From an uncultured Coprococcus sp. (GTDB lineage: Bacteria > Bacillota > Clostridia > Lachnospirales > Lachnospiraceae): a stretch of 37,973 nt of DNA. Under the pieces are notes generated by a model. The model had not been told where the DNA came from. It saw only the letters and a list, made by a program, of their open reading frames with translations, and searched no databases. Shown in pieces: positions 25,507 to 33,670 of this stretch. The stretch lies in assembly GCA_900548215.1 (NCBI GenBank), contig URJI01000013.1:1-37973 (forward strand), read 5' to 3'. Position 1 is the first letter of the stretch. Each line of letters opens with the position of its first letter. A program made the position numbers and the translations under genes.

Positions 25507-26379
25507 ATGAAACTTGGCAGAAATGATGTGTGTTGGTGCGGCAGTGGCAGGAAATATAAGACATGCCATCTTGCTCTTGATGATAAGCTTGAGGATATGA
25601 AAAACAGGGGATTCAAGATTCCTACACATGCTATGATAAAGAATGCAGAGCAGATAGAGGGTATCAGAGAAGCTTCAAGGGTGAACACAATGGTTCTTGA
25701 CTATATCACTCCATTTGTCAAAATAGGTGTATCTACCAGGGAGCTTGATGACCTTATATATAATTACACAAAATCCATAGATGCCATACCAGCCTGTCTT
25801 GGATACGAGGGTTATCCTAAGAGTGTATGTATCTCGGTAAATGATGTTGTATGCCATGGAATACCTAGTGACGATATCATCCTTCAGGATGGAGATATAG
25901 TGAATATCGACTGTACAACACAGTATAAGGGATATTTTGGGGATTCATCGAGAATGTTCATGCTTGGAGACGTTGATCCTGCATGGAAGAAGCTTGTTGA
26001 AGATACCAAGAAGGCTCTTGATATAGGAGTAGAGGTTTGCAGCAAGCCTTATGTGACGATCGGAGATATAGGATATGCCATAAATAAATTCGCAAAGGAA
26101 CAGGGATATTCTGTTGTAAGGGAGATCGGCGGACATGGTGTTGGACTTGAGATACATGAGGAACCATATGTGAGTCATATCGGACAACCTGGAAAGGATT
26201 ATGTTCTGGCTCCGGGCATGGTATTTACCATCGAGCCTATGATAAATATGGGAGGCCCTGATGTATATCAGGATGCTGATGATGGATGGACTATCTACAC
26301 AGAGGATGGATCACCATCAGCGCAGTGGGAGTACACACTGGTTATGACGGACCATGGTGTTGAGATCCTGGCTCATTAG
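25507..26379 (+). CDS. map: Type I methionine aminopeptidase with N-terminal SEC-C zinc motif
   Basis: A 290-residue enzyme that removes initiator Met from new proteins. Residues 1-24 are a SEC-C motif (GRNDVCWCGSGRKYKTCH; three Cys and one His for zinc), as in SecA tails, likely for ribosome or nucleic-acid contact. Residues 40-290 hold the pita-bread fold. The metal ligands are Asp in VNIDCTTQYKGYFGDSSR, His in GGHGVGLEIHE, Glu in FTIEPMI and Glu in WEYTLVM. GAAAGAGG precedes ATG 25507. The SEC-C-tagged form is common in Clostridia. The terminator at 26467-26516 is shared with htpG. Confidence 0.95.
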   Translation: MKLGRNDVCWCGSGRKYKTCHLALDDKLEDMKNRGFKIPTHAMIKNAEQIEGIREASRVNTMVLDYITPFVKIGVSTRELDDLIYNYTKSIDAIPACLGYEGYPKSVCISVNDVVCHGIPSDDIILQDGDIVNIDCTTQYKGYFGDSSRMFMLGDVDPAWKKLVEDTKKALDIGVEVCSKPYVTIGDIGYAINKFAKEQGYSVVREIGGHGVGLEIHEEPYVSHIGQPGKDYVLAPGMVFTIEPMINMGGPDVYQDADDGWTIYTEDGSPSAQWEYTLVMTDHGVEILAH

Positions 26380-26466
26380 CCTGCCATGTGAGTACATGTA
26401 AATAGTTAATGAAAAGTCGGAGATTTATAACTATCAGGTTATAAAATGGATTAGAGTTTATAAAGA

Positions 26467-26516
26467 AAACAGGTAATTATCCAACATGCAGTATGCTGGA
26501 TGATTACCTGTTTTTT
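26467..26516. terminator. Bidirectional terminator between map and htpG
   Basis: AAAACAGGTAATxATCCA pairs with TGGATxATTACCTGTTTT around CATGCAGTATG, with A and T runs on both sides. Confidence 0.9.
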
Positions 26517-26556
26517 ATGGTTAATATTAATTTACAGCTTTTGAACTAAAGGAATT

Positions 26557-28557
26557 CTATTTTGCAAGAATGCCGAGTACTTCGTTGCTTCGTGCGATGA
26601 ATTTGGTCATTGCATCGGCTGAAAGCGGACGGTTGGCAAGTACAGCCAGATCATACAGCTGGCAGCAGATTGTTGCTGTGTTCTCACCGTCAGGATTGTC
26701 GAGTACATACTTAACAAGCTTGTTGTTGCTGTTGAGGATAAGAGTCTCACCTTCACCCTGTCCAAACATGGATGGATCCATGCCTGCCATACCATACATC
26801 TTCATCATCTCCTGCATACGTCTTGTCTCCTCAGGCTGCGTCAGGATAGAAGAGGTGTTCTCATCTTTCAGGGATTCAACCTTTACATTCAGATTCTTTA
26901 TATCAAGAGCTTTCTCGAATGTGGCTGTGAGTTTATCCTTGTATTCCTTAGCGGTCTCCTCTGACAATTCCTCACCTACGAAGTTGTCTGAGAGTTCTGC
27001 GTCTATTCTGTAGAAGTGAACATTCTCGTTCTTCTGCTCAAGAAGTGTGATGAATGGACTGTCTATTGTCTGAGTCATGATCAGGGCATCCATTCCCTCG
27101 TTCTTGAACATGTTGATATACTGTGACTGAGCCTGCTCGTCAGTTACATAGAATACCTTGTTCTCATATTTCTCTTTTCCTGCCTCAAGATATTCAGGAA
27201 GTGTGACATATTTGCCTTCCAGATTTTTGTAGATGCAGTAGTCCTTCATCTTGTCAAGGAACTTAAGATCCTTCAGACAGCCAAACTTGATAAATGGATT
27301 GATGTCGTCCCAATACTTTTCATAGTCCTCTCTGTGAACCTTGTACATGCCTGAAAGCTTATCGGCAACCTTCTTGGTGATGTAGTCAGAAATCTTCTTT
27401 ACAAATCCATCGTTCTGAAGTGCACTACGGGACACGTTCAGCGGAAGATCAGGGCAGTCGATACATCCCTTAAGCAGCATGAGGAATTCTGGTATAACTT
27501 CCTTGATGTTATCAGCGACAAATACCTGGTTGTTGTACAGCTTGATGGTTCCCTCAAGGTTGTCATACTGCGTGTTGATCTTAGGGAAGTACAGGATACC
27601 CTTAAGGTTGAATGGATAATCCATGTTCAAATGTATCCAGAACAGAGGCTCCTTGTAATCGTGGAAAACCTTTCTGTAGAATTCTTTGTACTCATCATCA
27701 GTGCAATCGTTTGGATGCTTTGCCCACAGAGGGGTAGTGGTGTTAAGAGGTTTAGGAGCTTCAGGCTTCTTCTCGTCTTTCTTTTCTTCACTATTTGCAT
27801 CCTTGGCGCCGTCATCAGAATCCTTCGCATCAGTGGTCTTGCTGTCTGTGGTGGTTTCAGCGTCGTTTGCTTTTTCATCGACTTCCTTTGCATCTACATC
27901 AACAGTGGCATCCTTAGGATCTTCCTTTGGAGCATCAGCGTTGGTGTAGTAGATCTCAACAGGCATGAATGAACAGTATTTGTCTATCACCTCTTTGATT
28001 CTATATTCATTTGCGAATTCATAACTGTCCTCGTTCAGGTAGAGGGTGATAGTTGTACCACGGTCAGCTTTTACGCATTTCTTCATGGAGTATTCAAGAC
28101 CGTCCTTGCACTCCCAGTAGACAGCATCTTCATCTTCTTTATATGATTTTGTCTCTATTGTAACCTTGTCTGCGACCATAAATGCTGAGTAGAAACCGAG
28201 TCCGAAGTGACCGATGATCTGTTCCTCTGTTGCCTTGTCCTTGTACTGCTCAAGGAATGCCTCAGCTCCAGAGAATGCGATCTGGTTGATATACTTCTCA
28301 ACTTCCTCCTCTGTCATACCGATACCGTTATCGGTGAAGGTTATCGTCTTGTCGTTGGCGCTTGTGGTTACATCGATGCGGTAAGGCTCGTCAGGTTCGT
28401 CAAACTCGCCCATGAGAGACAGCTTTTTAAGCTTTGTTACGGCATCACAGCCATTTGATATAAGTTCCCTGACAAATATGTCATGGTCTGAATAAAGCCA
28501 TTTCTTGATGACAGGGAAAATGTTTTCACTATTGATTGATAAATTTCCGTTTTTCAT
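26557..28557 (-). CDS. htpG: Hsp90 chaperone HtpG with long charged linker
   Basis: A 666-residue ATP-dependent chaperone. The N-terminal ATPase domain (1-205) has ELISNGCDAV at 31-40, TFTDNGIGM at 73-81 and GHFGLGFYSAFMVAD at 116-130. Residues about 207-272 are an Asp/Lys/Glu/Thr-rich, hydrophilic linker of about 65 residues, much longer than in E. coli HtpG and like the charged linker of eukaryotic Hsp90. Middle (274-510) and C-terminal domains follow, ending without MEEVD. The start has AAGGAG eleven bases upstream on the minus strand. A promoter (28669-28697) and a perfect CIRCE operator (28705-28731) lie upstream, so it is expected to be repressed by HrcA and induced by heat. Confidence 0.95.
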   Translation of the reverse strand: MKNGNLSINSENIFPVIKKWLYSDHDIFVRELISNGCDAVTKLKKLSLMGEFDEPDEPYRIDVTTSANDKTITFTDNGIGMTEEEVEKYINQIAFSGAEAFLEQYKDKATEEQIIGHFGLGFYSAFMVADKVTIETKSYKEDEDAVYWECKDGLEYSMKKCVKADRGTTITLYLNEDSYEFANEYRIKEVIDKYCSFMPVEIYYTNADAPKEDPKDATVDVDAKEVDEKANDAETTTDSKTTDAKDSDDGAKDANSEEKKDEKKPEAPKPLNTTTPLWAKHPNDCTDDEYKEFYRKVFHDYKEPLFWIHLNMDYPFNLKGILYFPKINTQYDNLEGTIKLYNNQVFVADNIKEVIPEFLMLLKGCIDCPDLPLNVSRSALQNDGFVKKISDYITKKVADKLSGMYKVHREDYEKYWDDINPFIKFGCLKDLKFLDKMKDYCIYKNLEGKYVTLPEYLEAGKEKYENKVFYVTDEQAQSQYINMFKNEGMDALIMTQTIDSPFITLLEQKNENVHFYRIDAELSDNFVGEELSEETAKEYKDKLTATFEKALDIKNLNVKVESLKDENTSSILTQPEETRRMQEMMKMYGMAGMDPSMFGQGEGETLILNSNNKLVKYVLDNPDGENTATICCQLYDLAVLANRPLSADAMTKFIARSNEVLGILAK

Positions 28558-28598
28558 ATCGTATACATCTCCTTGAAATTAGTGTGATATTGATTTAA

Positions 28599-28657
28599 TG
28601 ATGTGTCATCCCCTATTTGTGTGCGATGTCATAATAGAAATGTACACTGACACATCA
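28599..28657 (-). other. Inverted repeat in the htpG 5' leader
   Basis: TGATGTGTCA (28599-28608) and TGACACATCA (28648-28657) are perfect complements 39 bases apart, close to the predicted 5' end of the htpG transcript. It may stabilise the mRNA or affect translation; this is not tested. Confidence 0.45.
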
Positions 28658-28668
28658 AGCTAAAAAGT

Positions 28669-28697
28669 ATGATAAATCAGAGGAGAGGTAAAGTCAA
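28669..28697 (-). promoter_or_regulatory. Promoter of htpG
   Basis: Minus strand: TTGACT (28692-28697), 17 bases, TATCAT (28669-28674). The CIRCE operator ends seven bases upstream of the -35 box. Confidence 0.7.
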
Positions 28698-28704
28698 GAA
28701 AAAA

Positions 28705-28731
28705 TTAGCACTCAAATAAAATGAGTGCTAA
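28705..28731. promoter_or_regulatory. CIRCE operator (HrcA site)
   Basis: TTAGCACTC (28705-28713), nine bases, GAGTGCTAA (28723-28731): an exact match to the CIRCE consensus. It lies about 150 bases before htpG, beside the htpG promoter. The gene on the other side (28835-29332) converges on it and cannot be its target. Confidence 0.93.
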
Positions 28732-28774
28732 CAAGAACTCCGCGCAAGCCTTCCTTTAGCTGCTGCCTATGAAA

Positions 28775-28808
28775 ATAAAAAAGTCTGAGCAGATAAAAAC
28801 TCAGACTT
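28775..28808 (-). terminator. Terminator of the DUF5721 gene
   Basis: Minus strand: AAGTCTGAG pairs with CTCAGACTT (28800-28808 with 28781-28789) around ten bases, then TTTTATTTT. Confidence 0.85.
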
Positions 28809-28834
28809 CTTTAATATATTCATAAATGAAGTGT

Positions 28835-29332
28835 TTAGTTGTCGGTAAAATATATGCCGGCTTTCTTCAGAAACTCCCGTATCTCTGCGTCCCATACATG
28901 TTCAAGGGTTTTGTCCATGGTAAAAATGTTCTGGGTTGCCATGGAAGTGAGCTGTATGCTCATTCCGTCATAATAGATATTGAGTGTGAGGTTGGCAACG
29001 TCAGAGACGGGGATCGTGAGGTGGTTCTTCTCAAGCATATCTATGATATCTTGCTGCGAGAGCACCAGTACGATCTTGAAACTAAGCGGAAGTTTCTTTC
29101 CTCGGATCACATTGTATACGTGGGTTCTGAGATTTTCCCAGGTCGTATATGATGTAGAGGTCATTGACTCTAGTTCTTCCTTATCATAGAAATCCTTGTT
29201 TATTCTTCCGTCAAAGCTGTATGTGATGCCGCTTTTTACAAATGCCTCCATGGCGAGAAAGTGGTCAAATGTATTTTCCATGAGAAGTTTCTTTACGAAA
29301 TCTCTAGTTTCTGTGATAGTAATATCTAACAT
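28835..29332 (-). CDS. DUF5721-like protein of unknown function
   Basis: A 165-residue soluble protein. It has alpha-beta character: MLDITITETRDFVKKLL at the start, FDHFLAMEAFVKSGITYSFDG in the middle, and LEKNHLTIPVSDVANLTLNI with a MSIQLTS strand later. I match it to the Clostridial DUF5721 family; no catalytic residue is evident. ATG 29332 follows AGGAGA by seven bases. Longer starts would run into the promoter TTGATT-17-TATACT at 29409-29437. It is transcribed alone and ended by the hairpin at 28775-28808. Confidence 0.8.
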   Translation of the reverse strand: MLDITITETRDFVKKLLMENTFDHFLAMEAFVKSGITYSFDGRINKDFYDKEELESMTSTSYTTWENLRTHVYNVIRGKKLPLSFKIVLVLSQQDIIDMLEKNHLTIPVSDVANLTLNIYYDGMSIQLTSMATQNIFTMDKTLEHVWDAEIREFLKKAGIYFTDN

Positions 29333-29408
29333 TGAATTTCTCCTGTTTCGAATGGTTAATTCCTGGATTGGTATATCGTTGAATTTGTATATTGCTGTTT
29401 GTATATAG

Positions 29409-29437
29409 AGTATAACAGTGGGAATAGTCAAAATCAA
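29409..29437 (-). promoter_or_regulatory. Promoter of the DUF5721 gene
   Basis: Minus strand: TTGATT (29432-29437), 17 bases, TATACT (29409-29414). Confidence 0.55.
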
Positions 29438-29483
29438 TTATGTGTGAATTTATTTGAAATTTTTATTCGGATTTTATAGAACT

Positions 29484-29613
29484 GAATTATAGAGGTGAAT
29501 TATAGAGGTGAATTATAGAGGTGAATTATTGAAGTGGATTATTGAAGTGGATTATTGAAGTGAATTATAGAACTGAGTTATAAACGTGGATTATAAACAC
29601 GGATTATAAAAGC
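29484..29613 (+). repeat. Ten 13-bp tandem repeats
   Basis: Units start every 13 bases from 29484. The first three are identical (GAATTATAGAGGT); then variants GRATTATTGAAGT and GRRTTATARAVVY appear in blocks, and the last differ most. The array is noncoding and ends 23 bases before the promoter of the Cys T-box. Confidence 0.9.
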
Positions 29614-29636
29614 GGATTCATAGAAAAATGAAATCG

Positions 29637-29665
29637 TTGACAAAGCCAACATCCCCACATATACT
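29637..29665 (+). promoter_or_regulatory. Promoter of the cysS operon
   Basis: TTGACA (29637-29642), 17 bases, TATACT (29660-29665). Transcription should start near 29672, at the T-box leader. Confidence 0.7.
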
Positions 29666-29671
29666 AGACTA

Positions 29672-30038
29672 GAAAGGCTTTGAACAGGGAGAGTAGCCAC
29701 ATTCAGAAGATTCAGAGAGACTGTGCCATCGGCTGTGAGCATGGTTATCGGAGATGGGGTGAAGTGCATCTGGGAGCTTGCCAGGGGAAATTAATTATGT
29801 ATTATGGATTTGCTATAATAGAGTATTCTGGCACGTGTGTGGAACGTTATACCTATAAAAAGTGGGATTATGTGAAGATGTGAATATGATTCAGATCTTG
29901 ATATATCCAATTAGAGTGGAACCGCGGAGATAATATACGCAGACAATATATGTTATATAATTTACTTTATATAATGTACGCGATATAATACTTCGTCTCT
30001 ATATGCATATCATATGTGTATTGGGACGGAGTTTTTTT
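29672..30038 (+). promoter_or_regulatory. T-box riboswitch, Cys specifier
   Basis: The leader carries the T-box AGAGTGGAACCGCGG (29913-29927), Stem I features (AGAGAG near 29714, the TGTGAGC loop at 29734), and a specifier loop GAAG-TGC-A with codon TGC at 29765-29767, which reads cysteine. The terminator CTTCGTCTC / GGGACGGAG with seven T ends at 30038. Uncharged tRNA-Cys should stabilise the antiterminator and allow transcription of cysS and the genes after it. Confidence 0.93.
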
Positions 30039-30145
30039 GTTTACAGTCCCATTTGCCGATTACATCTACTGGTTGTATACGGCAGAAAAAAATTAACTGA
30101 AGTATTTTAAGCAAGGAAATGTTTATAGAAAGGACGATATATTTT

Positions 30146-31537
30146 ATGAAGATTTTAAACACGCTCACGAGAAGAAAAGAAGAGTTTAAGCCGATCAATG
30201 AGGGCAAGGTCGGAATATATGTATGTGGACCTACGGTGTATGACTATATCCATATAGGAAATGCCAGACCTATGATAGTGTTTGACACTCTCAGGAGATA
30301 TCTTGAGTACAAGGGATATGAGGTCAATTATGTATCGAATTTCACTGATGTTGATGATAAGATTATCAAGCGTGCCAATGCGGAGGGCGTGGATGCCAGC
30401 GTTATATCGGAGAGATATATCGCAGAGGTCAAGAAGGATATGGCAGCGCTCAATGTCCGCGAGGCGACGACACATCCAAAGGCTACCGAAGAGATACCTG
30501 ATATGATAGAGATGGTCAAGACGCTCATAGAGAAGGACTATGCATATGAGGTGAATGGAACAGTATATTTCAGAACAAGAAAGTTCAAGGACTATGGCAA
30601 GCTTTCAAAGAAGAACATAGACGACCTTCGTTCAGGCAACAGAGATCTTCTCGTATCCGGAGTTGATGAGAAGGAAGATCCACTTGATTTCGTTCTCTGG
30701 AAACCTAAGAAAGAGGGAGAGCCATCATGGCCATCACCATGGGGTGACGGAAGACCTGGCTGGCATCTTGAGTGCTCTGTTATGTCCAAGAAGTATATCG
30801 GTGATGTCATAGATATACATGCCGGCGGTGAGGATCTTATATTCCCACATCATGAGAACGAGATAGCCCAGAGTGAGGCTGCAAATGGCACGGAATTTGC
30901 AAGATACTGGATGCACAATGGTTTCCTCAAGATTAACAATGAGAAGATGTCCAAGTCCCTTGGCAATTTCTTCACAGTCAGGGAGATTGCCGAGAAGTAT
31001 CCTCTTCAGGTTATCAGATTCTTCATGCTGTCAGCACACTACAGAAGTCCTCTCAACTTCTCAGCGGAGCTTGTCGAGGCTTCAAAGAATGGACTTGAGA
31101 GAATACTCACAGCAGTAGATAGACTAAAGTCAATAAATGGTACAGACGGTGAAGTGGATAAGGCAGCAGCTGATGAGATGGATGCATTTGTAAAGAAATA
31201 TGAGGATGCCATGGATGACGACCTCAACACTGCGGATGCAATATCAGTTATATTCGAGCTTGTAAAGTATGCAAATGTAAATGTGACCGAGGAGTCATCA
31301 AAGGCCACAGTGGAGCTTGTACTTAATACCATAGAAAAACTCTGTGACATACTTGGAATCATCACCGAGAAGAAAGAGGAGATTCTTGATTCTGATATAG
31401 AGGCTCTTATCGAGGAGAGACAGGCGGCAAGAAAGTCAAAGAACTTTGCAAGAGCAGATGAGATCCGTGATCAGCTCAGCAGCATGGGAATCATCCTTGA
31501 GGATACAAGAGAGGGCGTAAAATGGAAAAGAGCATAG
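30146..31537 (+). CDS. cysS: Cysteinyl-tRNA synthetase
   Basis: A 463-residue class I synthetase charging tRNA-Cys. The zinc and HIGH region CGPTVYDYIHIGNARP is at about 22-37, the other zinc ligands lie in WHLECSVM and HHENE, and the KMSKS loop is EKMSKSLGNFF. The helical C-terminal domain with SKNFARADEIRDQL is typical. ATG 30146 has AAAGGA upstream; ATG 30119 would add nine residues but its Shine-Dalgarno is too close. The T-box leader controls it. mrnC overlaps its end by 16 bases. Confidence 0.96.
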   Translation: MKILNTLTRRKEEFKPINEGKVGIYVCGPTVYDYIHIGNARPMIVFDTLRRYLEYKGYEVNYVSNFTDVDDKIIKRANAEGVDASVISERYIAEVKKDMAALNVREATTHPKATEEIPDMIEMVKTLIEKDYAYEVNGTVYFRTRKFKDYGKLSKKNIDDLRSGNRDLLVSGVDEKEDPLDFVLWKPKKEGEPSWPSPWGDGRPGWHLECSVMSKKYIGDVIDIHAGGEDLIFPHHENEIAQSEAANGTEFARYWMHNGFLKINNEKMSKSLGNFFTVREIAEKYPLQVIRFFMLSAHYRSPLNFSAELVEASKNGLERILTAVDRLKSINGTDGEVDKAAADEMDAFVKKYEDAMDDDLNTADAISVIFELVKYANVNVTEESSKATVELVLNTIEKLCDILGIITEKKEEILDSDIEALIEERQAARKSKNFARADEIRDQLSSMGIILEDTREGVKWKRA

Positions 31538-32085
31538 ACAGTTATTTCACTGATATACTAGGAGTGACGTACACAAATCCCAGAGAGTATTCGCCGCTGT
31601 CCTTGGCATATATAGGCGACAGTGTGTTTGATCTTCTCATAAAGACACTTGCGGTCACGAAGGACAATAAGCAGGCGTACAAATATCACAAAGAAGTCAG
31701 CCAGAAGGTTAAGGCTGAAGCACAGGCGGGATATATCATTTATCTGCTTGACAATGGACTTCTAACCGATGATGAGGAGTGGATATACAAGAGAGGAAGA
31801 AATACAAAGACACATTCCACAGCCAAGAATGCCACGGTTGGACAGTACCGTATGGCGACCGGATTTGAGTGCCTTATAGGATATCTTTATCTCGATAAGC
31901 AGTATGACAGGATGTTTGAGATCACGAAATTGATACTGTCAATGCCAGATGCTGATGATAACAAAGAGAATGCTGCAGAGATACATACAGGAAAAAAGAC
32001 AGAAACAAGCAGTGAGACAGATGTAGACACGGCCATAGAGACAGATAAATATGAAGAAGACACTGTGACGATGGATGGAGAGTAA
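31522..32085 (+). CDS. mrnC: Mini-ribonuclease 3
   Basis: A 187-residue protein. Residues 1-140 form an RNase III catalytic domain without a dsRNA-binding domain: SPLSLAYIGDSVFDLLIK has the conserved Asp, and ATGFECLIGYLYL the second signature. It trims 23S rRNA precursors in Bacillus. The last ~45 residues are an acidic Glu/Thr/Asp tail that is not part of the fold. It overlaps cysS by 16 bases, as in the Bacillus order cysS-mrnC-rlmB. Confidence 0.92.
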   Translation: MEKSIDSYFTDILGVTYTNPREYSPLSLAYIGDSVFDLLIKTLAVTKDNKQAYKYHKEVSQKVKAEAQAGYIIYLLDNGLLTDDEEWIYKRGRNTKTHSTAKNATVGQYRMATGFECLIGYLYLDKQYDRMFEITKLILSMPDADDNKENAAEIHTGKKTETSSETDVDTAIETDKYEEDTVTMDGE

Positions 32086-32086
32086 T

Positions 32087-32866
32087 ATGAGCAGAGAATT
32101 TGAGAACAACAATGTAAATGGAAATGATGAGGAGGCATTTGTCATAGAGGGAAGAAATGCAGTGCTTGAGGCTTTCAGATCAGGAAAGACCATAGATAAG
32201 CTGTATGTTCTTGACGGATGCAGAGATGGCGTGGTGAACAGCATAGTTAGAGAGGCAAAGAAGCAGGACACTGTGATAAACTATCTCTCAAAGGATAAGT
32301 TAAATCAGATGTCACAGGCAGGGAAACATCAGGGTGTTATCGCCCACGCTGCTGCCTACAAGTATGCTGAGATAGAGGATATGTTTGCACTTGCAGAGAG
32401 CAGAGGAGAGGATCCATTTTTCTTCATACTTGATGAGATTGAGGATCCACATAACCTCGGTGCGATCATAAGAACAGCAAATTTGTGTGGCGCACATGGA
32501 GTCATAATTCCAAAGAGACGTGCAGTCGGCATAACAGCCACCGTCGTAAAGGCATCGGCAGGTGCCATCAACTACACACCTGTTGCTAAGGTTACAAATA
32601 TCAGCAAGACCATAGAGGAGCTTAAAGAGCGTGGTATGTGGTTTGCGTGTGCCGATATGGATGGAGAACTCATGTATAACTGCAACCTCACAGGCTCTCT
32701 CGGACTTGTGATCGGAAATGAGGGCAGCGGTGTGAGCAGACTGGTCAAGGAGAAATGCGATTATGTTGTGTCCGTTCCTATGAAGGGTGATATCGATTCA
32801 CTTAACGCATCTGTTGCAGCAGGAGTTCTGGCTTATGAGGTTGTCAGACAGAGGTTAAAGAAATAA
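32087..32866 (+). CDS. rlmB: 23S rRNA guanosine-2'-O-methyltransferase RlmB-type (SPOUT)
   Basis: A 259-residue TrmH/RlmB family enzyme. An N-terminal substrate domain with FVIEGRNAVLEAFRS precedes the knotted SPOUT domain: NLGAIIRTANLCGAHGVI, LVIGNEGSGVS and SLNASVAAGVLAYE. It should methylate G2251-equivalent in 23S rRNA using SAM. ATG 32087 is chosen because GGAG at 32077-32080 is six bases upstream; ATG 32075 overlaps mrnC. It lies between mrnC and sigH, as in Bacillus. Confidence 0.9.
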   Translation: MSREFENNNVNGNDEEAFVIEGRNAVLEAFRSGKTIDKLYVLDGCRDGVVNSIVREAKKQDTVINYLSKDKLNQMSQAGKHQGVIAHAAAYKYAEIEDMFALAESRGEDPFFFILDEIEDPHNLGAIIRTANLCGAHGVIIPKRRAVGITATVVKASAGAINYTPVAKVTNISKTIEELKERGMWFACADMDGELMYNCNLTGSLGLVIGNEGSGVSRLVKEKCDYVVSVPMKGDIDSLNASVAAGVLAYEVVRQRLKK

Positions 32867-32876
32867 AGGTAGGGAT

Positions 32877-33467
32877 ATGTATTCAGATTTATCAGATAAC
32901 GAACTGCTGGAACTAATAAATAAAGAGAAGAATAACGACGCCATGGAGACGCTCATCAAACGGTTTGGTCCTCTTGTTACCAGACAGAGCAGAAGTCTGT
33001 ACATCATAGGTGCTGATGAGGAGGATTTGATCCAGGAGGGTATGATAGGCCTTGTAAAAGCTGTCAATGATTACAAAGCCGATAAGGGAGCGTCATTTAA
33101 GACATTTGCCTTCATGTGTGTGAGAAGACAGATGCTCACGGCCATCAACAATTCAAATAACAGGAAAAATATACCTCTGAATCATTATATATCCATATAT
33201 GGTGATGGAAATGGGGACTATGTGAGTCCGCTTGATGAGATGGACAGCGGTGTTATAACCAACCCGGAGGATATCATGCTGGCAAGGCTTCAGGAGTCAG
33301 ATCTGATAAAGGTCATAGAGAGCAAGCTTTCAAAGTTTGAACATCAGGTATTAGATGAATACCTCACGGGAGCATCCTACGAAGAGATAGGGGAAAGACT
33401 TGGAAAAACCGCAAAATCGATAGACAATGCAGTTCAGAGGATAAGAGCAAAACTGAGAGATGTATAA
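32877..33467 (+). CDS. sigH: Sigma-70 family sigma factor, SigH-like
   Basis: A 196-residue sigma factor. Region 2 has GADEEDLIQEGMIGLVKAVNDY and FKTFAFMCVRRQMLTAI; region 4 has YEEIGERLGKTAKSIDNAVQRIRAKL. It matches the sigma-30/SigH group that directs early stationary-phase or competence genes in Firmicutes. The cysS-mrnC-rlmB-sigH order agrees with Bacillus except that the yacP (rae1) gene is missing. The targets in this organism are not known; it need not sporulate. AAGGTAGGG precedes ATG 32877, ten bases after rlmB. Confidence 0.85.
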   Translation: MYSDLSDNELLELINKEKNNDAMETLIKRFGPLVTRQSRSLYIIGADEEDLIQEGMIGLVKAVNDYKADKGASFKTFAFMCVRRQMLTAINNSNNRKNIPLNHYISIYGDGNGDYVSPLDEMDSGVITNPEDIMLARLQESDLIKVIESKLSKFEHQVLDEYLTGASYEEIGERLGKTAKSIDNAVQRIRAKLRDV

Positions 33468-33489
33468 ACTTTAGGCAAATTATTAATTT

Positions 33490-33540
33490 AAAAGAGAGAT
33501 CCGCAAATCTATGTGTGATAGATGGGCGAATCTCTTTTTT
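33490..33540. terminator. Terminator after sigH
   Basis: AAAAGAGAGAT and CGC pair with GCG and ATCTCTTTTTT across inner stem ATCTAT/ATAGAT. It closes the T-box operon and may also stop the tRNA transcript coming the other way. Confidence 0.85.
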
Positions 33541-33553
33541 ATTGCACAAAAAA

Positions 33554-33626
33554 AGCTACTAACGGGAGTCGGACCCGTGACCTCAACATTACCAATGTTG
33601 CGCTCTACCACCTGAGCTATAGTAGC
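33554..33626 (-). tRNA. tRNA-Thr (anticodon GGT)
   Basis: A complete cloverleaf on the minus strand: acceptor GCTACTA / TAGTAGC, anticodon stem CAACA / TGTTG with loop TTGGTAA (anticodon GGT, reading ACC and ACT), and T-arm CGGGTCCGACTCCCG. The 3' CCA is not encoded; a T run follows directly. Confidence 0.95.
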
Positions 33627-33642
33627 CTGCTTTCCAAAAGCA

Positions 33643-33670
33643 ATAATAACTATAACAAAACGTATGCCAA
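33643..33670 (-). promoter_or_regulatory. Possible promoter of tRNA-Thr
   Basis: Minus strand: TTGGCA (33665-33670), 16 bases, TATTAT (33643-33648), about 17 bases before the tRNA. Confidence 0.5.

Noticed and set aside
28826..29152. 108-codon plus-strand frame over the DUF5721 gene
   Set aside because: The minus-strand gene has a promoter, ribosome site and terminator that all fit; the plus frame has none of them.
29484..29613. Tandem 13-bp units as a CRISPR array
   Set aside because: Units are directly adjacent without spacers, too short, and no cas genes are near.
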